23,672 nt of DNA from Euprymna scolopes (Eukaryota; Mollusca; Cephalopoda; Sepiida; Sepiolidae). A program made the position numbers and the translations under genes. Where the stretch lies: contig CM044489.1 in the NCBI GenBank assembly GCA_024364805.1, positions 50,758,938-50,782,609 of the forward strand, in the 5' to 3' direction. This document shows, piece after piece, positions 18,440 through 23,672 of the stretch. The stretch's first letter is position 1, and every line of letters begins with the position of its first letter. The notes beneath the pieces are model-generated. The model saw only the letters and a program-made list of their open reading frames with translations, searched no databases and had not been told where the DNA came from.

Positions 18440-19240
18440 TGTCGGGTACTTCTTCGAAGAGGAATAACGTGGCCCTTGATAAATGCGACTGCCATCCGAA
18501 GCCATCTACATATGAGAAAATGACCAACGAGTTTCCCCACAAAGAAAATACGCGTCAGCAGGTCAATTCATCGGGGATTCCTGGAATTGGACTTCCTCGT
18601 TTCCATTGCAGTGTGCCATCTTTCTCCCAGACTTGCAAACCCAGAACTCTGGCTCCGTCTTTCAGTCGCACTAGATCCTTGGAAACCAAGCCATAGATTA
18701 AAAAATGTCGTTGCCCGCATGATGCAGGAACTATCCTTTATTAATGAAAATATCACCCACATATGCTGATGTGGCATTTTTGATTGCATGGTCATGAGAT
18801 ATGATCGCGTCTATTACAGACTTCATAAGTAGCGCCACATTCAGCCCGAATCCCAACCGCATGAGATAAAAGTGATGGCCCCTGAAAATAACCGTTTGAA
18901 ATCGCCATAATGCTTTGTCAACGTGGATTTGAAGATATGCATTCTGCAGATCCATAAGCGACACGTTAACTCCTTGTCGCCACCACTCTCTTAGTTTCTG
19001 TGCACACACTTCTGCATTGGCAGTGAAGGCATCCACACGTTCGTTCAATTCCCGGTAATCAAGAACTGGACGTACCTTGTGCTTCTGCTCCTGTACGCCT
19101 TCTTTTGAATATGGCACCAGCCATCCATTCTGCTACCACCGTTGAATTTCTTTCTCATAGGCATCTCTGGCATAATAAGGCATCGTGTATTCTTGCACAC
19201 TGTTATTCAGTTTACTAAGAGAGCAACCATTTGCCCATTT
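18440..19240 (-). mobile_element. Ty3/Gypsy-like RT fossil fragment
   Basis: Minus-strand reverse transcriptase remnant, reading from about 19240 to 18440. It shows KHKVRPVLDYRELNERVDAF, then NVSLMDLQNAYLQIHVDKAL, HFYLMRLGFGLNVA and ATSAYVGDIF (the catalytic-motif region), followed by a degraded connection part. Only RT is present, with no LTR, RNase H or integrase. It is a third LTR-retrotransposon pol lineage in the window, broken several times and old. It lies between two same-oriented copies of a promoter-like cassette, which it probably invaded. Confidence 0.82.
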
Positions 19241-19278
19241 CCATGGCCGAAAGGTGATATAAAAAGGCCGAAATAGCT

Positions 19279-19539
19279 TCTACAGTATATGAACCGAGTC
19301 AAATTTGTTGTTCTGTCTTTTCTGATTTAGTTTCAATAGTTTCGTTTCGACACGCGTTCTCCCAACAGGCTGTCTTCCCACTCGCCGGCGGTTCCTTTTT
19401 CTTCCTCTTTTACACTCGTTCAACAACTCCTTCGCCTCTAATTTGCATATCTCACTGGTAAATTGGCATGATCGTTATACATATAAATGCGACGTCGGTA
19501 TTTTAACCTTTTTTTTTCTTAGAGGAAAAACAGGTAAGT
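19279..19539 (+). promoter_or_regulatory. Promoter/first-exon-like cassette, copy 2
   Basis: Second copy, offset by about 1200 bases. It shares GAGTCAAATTTGTTGTTCTG, GTTTCGACACGCGTTCTCCC, CTGTCTTCCCACTCGCCGG and CTCTAATTTGCATATCTCAC with copy 1. One octamer is intact (19441-19448) and the second is changed to AATTGGCAT. TATAAA is at 19482-19487 and CAG|GTAAGT at 19531-19539. The proposed leader exon is shorter than in copy 1 because the A-rich insertion before CAG is absent. Conservation of the TATA and donor in both copies suggests either recent duplication or selection. Confidence 0.45.
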
Positions 19540-20100
19540 TACGGTTTTCCCTACACTTTCTTAACATGTGGTTTGAAAGGTGTTTTGTAACTATTCTGTA
19601 CTTTCATCTAACAATTTAATAATACCGAAAATTCTCCGGCACTACAGTTGGAAGGTAGATTAGAATTGGGTGTGGTGTAAATATTGTTAAGTCGCGACCC
19701 CAACTCTAACGGGAGTCAAATAACACAAGTTTAAACTATACTATAGACGGTGCTAATGCACTTACTGATCCGCACTATTTTTAAAATCGTATTTCCAAGT
19801 TTAATTAAGGTTTTATGATATGTTTTTTTTTATTCAATTGTAAGCTTAAAGTACAGAATAGGTACTAAACACCCTCCCCTCCCCATGTTAAGAATGACTT
19901 TTTAAATAACGTTATTATTTCAGCACGGGTCAATAAGTGCATGAGTACCCTATAAACAAGTGCACGCGAACTCTAGTAAAGCTAACAAGTAAAGGTTCCT
20001 TAGAAGTTTAACCGTCGTAAGAACATTCTAACCTTCCTGAAGGAATGAAGTGATGCTTTTAAATAACCGGTAACAGACACATATGCAAATCACTTCCTTC
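19540..20100. other. Intron-like or intergenic sequence; inverted-repeat arm
   Basis: Contains TTTCTTAACATGTGG (near 19556), the dispersed motif, and the right arm of the 1.9-kb inverted repeat at 19885-19938, within which TTATTATTTCAG could act as a splice acceptor. No coding sequence recognised. Confidence 0.4.
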
Positions 20101-20103
20101 CAG

Positions 20104-20198
20104 CAGAAAGTATCAAACTAGAGCCAAGAATGTGATTAGGTTTCCTAAAGTCAAAGATGAAATCGACCTTCCTCCGATAACCAACCTTTTCATTACAT
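20104..20198 (+). CDS. Candidate small internal exon, unknown product
   Basis: Bounded by an acceptor (CTTCCTTCCAG ending 20103) and a donor (GTAAGT from 20199). The second frame is open throughout for 31 codons: RKYQTRAKNVIRFPKVKDEI then DLPPITNLFIT, with balanced charged residues rather than low complexity. The other two frames were not favoured (frame 1 has an early TAG). An octamer ATGCAAAT (20083-20090) lies just upstream, which leaves a promoter interpretation possible instead. No family is recognised, and similarity to nothing in this window was seen. Confidence 0.2.
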
Positions 20199-20426
20199 GT
20201 AAGTCGTTTTAACTTATTTTTCTCACAACAATCAAAAGATACTGTAAAGCTTAAATTTAACTTGAAAATAATATTTTTCAAAATAGCACGGTACCTTCTC
20301 TGCATAAACATACACAATTTTATGAACCTGAATCTTGGCCACTTCGTGATGCTGATATTTGATAGGTTGAAGGGTTCTGCGCGAGCCTTTTGTTGTCTCA
20401 CACAAAAACACGCGTTCACATCTCAA

Positions 20427-20592
20427 GCTATATTACTTGTCATATACATACGCGCACACAAACATACGCGTGCACGTCCACACACGTACATATATTCACG
20501 TTCGCGTACATACACTCACATTCACGTGTATACACACGTTAACGTACACACATGTACTCACATACGCGCACACGTACGCACACATGGGCAAC
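20427..20592. repeat. Degenerate alternating purine-pyrimidine tract
   Basis: About 165 bases rich in CA, CG, TA and TG steps (ACGCGCACAC, ACGCGTGCACG, CACGTACG and similar). It is not a simple microsatellite but keeps the alternating pattern, giving Z-DNA potential. Frames across it in both strands are low-complexity H/T/Y/V/R and are not called. Confidence 0.85.
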
Positions 20593-20648
20593 GTCACTTC
20601 CTCTTTCAAAGGAAATCCACACATGCGCAAAAGACCACCGGAAACACC

Positions 20649-20656
20649 TATAAAAG
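20649..20656 (+). promoter_or_regulatory. Possible TATA box
   Basis: TATAAAAG in the context CACCTATAAAAGCAAGAGC, a strong core-promoter match. CAGTTTC at 20670-20676 could serve as an initiator but is rather close. A less AT-rich leader with three hairpins follows. Confidence 0.35.
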
Positions 20657-20689
20657 CAAGAGCAATACGCAGTTTCTTTCTTTTCGGAC

Positions 20690-20742
20690 CAGCTCTCGAG
20701 CTGAAAGGTTCGACGAACCAGCCGCCTCCCTTTTGGGAGGCG
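20690..20742 (+). other. Three consecutive short hairpins
   Basis: CAGCT-CTCG-AGCTG (20690-20703), GGTTCG-A-CGAACC (20707-20719) and CGCCTCCC-TTTT-GGGAGGCG (20723-20742) lie end to end with 2-3 base gaps. All stems are perfect. The third resembles a compact stem-loop with a 4-base loop but does not match the histone 3' stem-loop sequence. The high GC content stands out from the surroundings. Confidence 0.6.
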
Positions 20743-20883
20743 CACGCCCGTGCACCTCACGCCACTTGCTACCATGTGGGACAAAAAGCTAACAAACATA
20801 CGTACACCAATCACCAATGTTTCCGACAGATTTGCATACTTTTTTGTTACAGGCCGCATCTCCAGCATCACGATCCATTCAAG

Positions 20884-21003
20884 ATGTCGGATCTTCAGAC
20901 TTGGGAAAATCGTTCTAACGAGAAGACTCTGATGGTTTGGCTACCTCGTTTTTCAACCGATTTAATTCACAAGGCAATAGCGCCGGTCTCACTATCAAGA
21001 TAG
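20884..21003 (+). CDS. Candidate 39-codon ORF behind a splice acceptor
   Basis: A pyrimidine-rich acceptor (CTTTTTTGTTACAG, ending near 20853) is followed by about 30 bases of leader and ATG at 20884 (TTCAAGATGTC). The frame reads MSDLQTWENRSNEKTLMVWL then PRFSTDLIHKAIAPVSLSR and stops with TAG. No domain is recognised. It could be a short host protein, a first coding exon, or chance. A second ATG in a good context (ACCATGTGG, near 20772) opens a different frame of about 50 codons, which weakens the case. Confidence 0.18.
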   Translation: MSDLQTWENRSNEKTLMVWLPRFSTDLIHKAIAPVSLSR

Positions 21004-21004
21004 A

Positions 21005-21424
21005 GCAATAGGAGGGAAGATCAACCGAGAATTTGTCTCGCAATGATCATAGCTTTAGTCGGCTCGTGCATACCTCACCCCTAAAACAACAATTCGGGCC
21101 AAGATCAAAGTGTAGTATCTGTTCTGTGATGAAAAATTAAAAAAAAAAAAAGAAGAAAAATAACTAATCAACGAAGATTTTTTTGGTACAAGTTCAAAGC
21201 ACAACAAAGTAAAATTTTTCTTTCAAGTAAATTCGACTTTAAAATTTACTTCAATAAATGTCACCGTGCATACTCTCACACTTACAATGATTAAATATTT
21301 TTCTCCCCACTTAAATAAAAGTGAAAATTATTAAAAAAAAATTTTTTTTTTTTAAATAATAATAAAACGAATAAAGAAAAATAATACGGAGTTCTGAGCT
21401 GGGTAAAACACAGGGCCCCTCTTC
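21005..21424. other. AT-rich spacer with an A/T palindrome
   Basis: No gene recognised. TTATTAAAAAAAAATTTTTT and adjoining AAATAATAATAAA at about 21326-21366 form an imperfect A/T palindrome. Confidence 0.5.
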
Positions 21425-21757
21425 TAATCCCAAACAACGCCAGGTATTGCTACTAGTTTATCTATAATTATACTTAAACTCTGAGGTTGTTTGCCACCGT
21501 CTCACATTTTAACGGCATGACATCATTTCTAGCAAACTTTTTAAACATAACGACTAAGGCTGTATGTTTTGGTTTCGATTCTAGCTGATAGTACTCAAGT
21601 CATATATTTTTTAACTCTTGAAATCCCTTCTGTATATTGGGTACAATATAATAATCAATAGAGAATTGGCTCTATAATGATAAATACTAAATTTGCATAC
21701 ATTAAAAATATATTTAAGCATATCTTACGACCGGGCAACGCCGAGCGGCGTTCTAGT
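21425..21757 (-). repeat. Interspersed repeat family R1, copy 3
   Basis: Read on the minus strand it starts at CTAGAACGCCGCTCGGCGTT and GCCCGGTCGTAAGATATGC and parallels copy 1 through TTATTATATTGTACCCAATA and AGAATCGAAACCAAAACATA. At the far end (about 21430-21465) a second degenerate head, CTAGTAGCAATACCTGGCGTT, follows a TAGATAAA tail, suggesting two R1 copies in tandem. It is non-coding. Confidence 0.75.
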
Positions 21758-21810
21758 TACATAACTAAAGTTTTATATAATTGATGAAATCTGAAAAATG
21801 ATCTTTCAAA

Positions 21811-21946
21811 CATTTTTTTTTTTTTTCAGAAGTTAAAAAAAAAAAAAACGGAAGTGAAGATAAATAAATTAAAGGCAAACAAAACTTGCATTCTAGTTTT
21901 CTTGCACAGTGGAATATTTTGCGAATCTGCCGACTTGTGAAAAAAA

Positions 21947-21978
<32 letters not shown>

Positions 21979-21979
21979 C
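21811..21979. repeat. Poly(T)/poly(A) tracts
   Basis: T14 (about 21813-21826) followed shortly by A14 (about 21835-21848) can form a hairpin. A longer run of about 23 A with GAAAAGAAAAG lies at 21941-21978. Open frames here are lysine or phenylalanine homopolymers. Confidence 0.9.
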
Positions 21980-22390
21980 GCGCCCTTATAACAGATTTCC
22001 CCAAACCAACTTAATATACTTCTTTAGACTGTCCATTCAATATGTATATATCAGATACCTTGCTTTGAATCACAATTACATTGCTTTGAATTGCTTTCTT
22101 AGAAACTCTGCTATTTCCTGTTCTTTCTTTTTTTATAAAGTTGGTCTTTTCACAACGTTTTACTGACACTTAACAATTTTTTACAAATTCATTTTTTTCC
22201 TTTAAATTAATTGGGTTTTTTTCCATTCTCTTTGTTACAATCTTCATCTCAACATTCGCTTTACTTGTATTGCGTGTTCAGAAAACATAAAAAGAAAAAT
22301 GTACATTAACCGAAACATCAAACAATTTTTTTATGAATGATATATGTGTATATACGAACTAAGCTTCCAGTATATATGTTGAAGTGGTGT
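21980..22390. other. AT-rich spacer, nothing recognised
   Basis: No coding, RNA or structured repeat signal was recognised. Confidence 0.5.
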
Positions 22391-22727
22391 GTGTACGGGG
22401 TGTGAAGGCAGTAGAAGTAATGTTATGACTGAATGGCTCGGGGTAGCTGGCGTTTTACATATTGATTTTGACATTATGAGGTTCGGTAGACCGCAGGTTA
22501 TCGCCCCCCCTCCCTCCCAACAAATGTACTATTAAAAATGGCTTACTTCCCTATTTCCAGTAATATAATTCTTTCATTATCCATCATGACAATGAATTAC
22601 CATCCTTGTATTCTGAGGCAATCGTATCTGAGAGGGTTAGTATTGAATCTTTTAGTATTCCGGCACATAATTTTTCGTGTCCACACGAGAAAGATCTTTT
22701 TCTCTTTGCTTGCAAACTTTTAAAGTC
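22391..22727 (+). other. Possible leader of an LTR-retrotransposon fossil
   Basis: GCAGGTTATCGCCCCC (near 22494) weakly resembles a half-tRNA primer-binding site of the initiator-Met type (family word GGTTATGGGCCC) seen in some metazoan retrotransposons. No LTR boundary or matching second LTR is visible, so the assignment is tentative. The remainder of this stretch has no recognised coding content. Confidence 0.25.
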
Positions 22728-22858
22728 CGAGATTTATACAGAACAGCTACCACAAAAAAAATCATCACCAGGAGTTGTACAAAACAGCTACCCATCGAAA
22801 ACTCTTCATCTTCGGGATTTGTACAGAATAGCTATCCATCGGAAACTCTTCTGAAATT
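22728..22858. repeat. About 43-bp tandem repeat, 2.8 copies
   Basis: Copies share GTTGTACAAAACAGCTACC-type cores near 22734, 22775 and 22818 and, in two of them, CATCGAAAACTCTTC-type tails. Copies differ at several positions. The array lies immediately upstream of the Gag fossil start. Confidence 0.82.
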
Positions 22859-22862
22859 AAAC

Positions 22863-23330
22863 ATGGCTTCCAATTCAAGAGGTTATTGACCCGACGGAAG
22901 ACTTTACTTCGATAGGTCGGAATCGAAATTCGAATTGTGACAAGTGAATTCTTTAGGATATTTACAATTGAAAAGTTACACAGCACAATCTGAAAAAAGA
23001 AACGACCCTGAGTTTATTGAAAAGAAAGCAACTGGCTTTGCGGAATTAATACAGTGCTGAGATGATAGAAATCTATCTCTGGTAATGTGAGAAACCTTAG
23101 ACGATGGCTGCGAAGCATTTAACATATTAAGAGAGCACTATTTATCGAAAGGAAACCCACAAAGTATCTCTTTATATACTGAACTGACGTCTCTAAAACG
23201 TATGGAAGCCAAGACGATTACAGATTATATTTTAAGGACTGAAACAGTGGCAAATTGATAAAAAATGTCTGGCGAAGTTATTAATGGCAGTATGTTAATC
23301 TCTATAGCCTTGTGAGAAATTCCATAACCA
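22863..23330 (+). mobile_element. LTR-retrotransposon Gag fossil (Copia/UBN2-like)
   Basis: Begins at MASNSRGY and continues with SKFEL, GYLQLKSYTAQSEKRND and FIEKKATGFAELIQC segments. The best part is ETLDDGCEAFNILREHYLSK, GNPQSISLYTELTSLKRMEA and KTITDYILRTETVAN, the pattern of a Gag polyprotein of the UBN2 type found in Copia-like retrotransposons. A further trace follows to about 23330. No pol part is in the window, because it either lies beyond the edge or is lost. Broken several times, moderately old. The capsid-like role is known from the family only. Confidence 0.78.
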
Positions 23331-23672
23331 ACGTTATTTTGTTTGTCCACCTAACATGATTTGCTAGACGGTCTTTGATTGGTTTAATTTGAATGCGCCA
23401 GTTTGGCACCAATTTTGTATTACATGTGCGCTATTTTTCCGTCTGACAAATGAACACAGAACGGTAAAGACTCACACAGCGGTGCTCTGTTATAGAATGC
23501 CAGGATTTTACCTTCATTGGACACCATGCAGTGGGTGGACGAAGGACATTTCTCTAAATACAAAGACAACACAATTGCTGAACTTATTTTACAATGTTCG
23601 GCTTGATATATTTGATTATGGGAAATTATTCCTTCACTTTTTCCATAGCTACCAACGTAATAGATGTACTGA
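23331..23672. other. No recognised feature at right edge
   Basis: Mixed sequence after the Gag fossil. It could be continuing element DNA, but I cannot match any zinc-knuckle, protease or integrase motif in it. Confidence 0.4.

Noticed and set aside
18078-19539. The two ~270-bp cassettes as LTRs of the Gypsy fragment between them
   Set aside because: The fragment is on the opposite strand to the TATA and donor order, only RT is present between the copies, and there are no TG..CA ends or primer-binding site. This is not fully excluded, so it stays as a finding rather than an LTR call.
20723-20742. Histone-type 3' stem-loop
   Set aside because: The loop size fits, but the stem sequence does not match the conserved GGCTCTTTTCAGAGCC pattern and there is no histone coding sequence upstream.
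20262-20871. Overlapping frames of 110-188 codons on both strands
   Set aside because: They run through the alternating CA/CG/TA tract. Most residues are H, T, Y, V and R from low-complexity DNA, and no frame has a recognisable domain.
1-23672. CRISPR arrays, bacterial operons, defence systems, rRNA genes
   Set aside because: No spaced identical direct repeats of the right size, no ribosome-binding-site gene strings and no rRNA words were seen. The tandem arrays have no unique spacers.

Overview
This window reads as repeat-dense, AT-rich metazoan DNA, most likely from a mollusc and plausibly a cephalopod. The reasons are long (GT)n, (CT)n and (CA)n microsatellites, tRNA-derived SINE remnants, many short TA-flanked inverted-repeat elements, and degraded LINE, Ty3/Gypsy and mariner copies. 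There is no bacterial gene organisation. No complete host protein-coding gene could be supported. Almost all recognisable protein similarity belongs to transposable elements. Organism placement is inference from repeat style.

Layout, left to right. 1-1.25 kb: a tRNA-like SINE remnant and (GT)n tracts. 1.27-3.7 kb: an interspersed repeat (family R1, headed by a GCCCGG..GTTGCCCGG motif), a long-inverted-repeat element, a diverged 286-bp tandem duplication, and a 541-bp MITE with four GGGGCAAAACGAGA-type motifs. 4.05-5.31 kb: an old mariner close to the mammalian SETMAR/Hsmar1 type, with TIRs and TA duplications. 5.35-5.48 kb: a 43-bp tandem repeat. 5.54-8.17 kb: an old Ty3/Gypsy pol fossil on the minus strand. 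8.19-9.34 kb: a second R1 copy, a palindromic 177-bp MITE and a 13-copy, 33-bp satellite.

10.2-10.5 kb holds an octamer/TATA-like stretch, a 15-bp tandem repeat and a short ORF ending at a good splice donor. 10.63-11.93 kb is a young-looking mariner (39-bp TIRs with 3 mismatches) whose transposase has one nonsense codon and one frameshift. 12.19-16.81 kb is a nested region: three 3' ends of one LINE family, one of them inserted with a target duplication and poly(A) into the RNase H part of a second Gypsy fossil, plus a mariner terminal fragment and an internally deleted mariner derivative. 17.16-17.40 kb is another palindromic MITE.

18.0-19.94 kb is the most structured non-coding part. A ~270-bp cassette with an ATTTGCAT octamer, TATAAA and a perfect CAG|GTAAGT donor occurs twice in direct orientation 1.2 kb apart. 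A Gypsy reverse transcriptase fossil lies between the copies in the opposite orientation, and imperfect inverted repeats flank the whole. Downstream (20.1-21.0 kb) are a candidate small exon, a purine/pyrimidine-alternating tract, a TATA element, three consecutive hairpins and a 39-codon ORF behind a good acceptor. These may be pieces of a host transcription unit, but that is unproven. 21.4-21.76 kb is a third R1 copy, and 22.7-23.3 kb is a Gag fossil of a third LTR-retrotransposon type. The remaining stretches show nothing I recognise.
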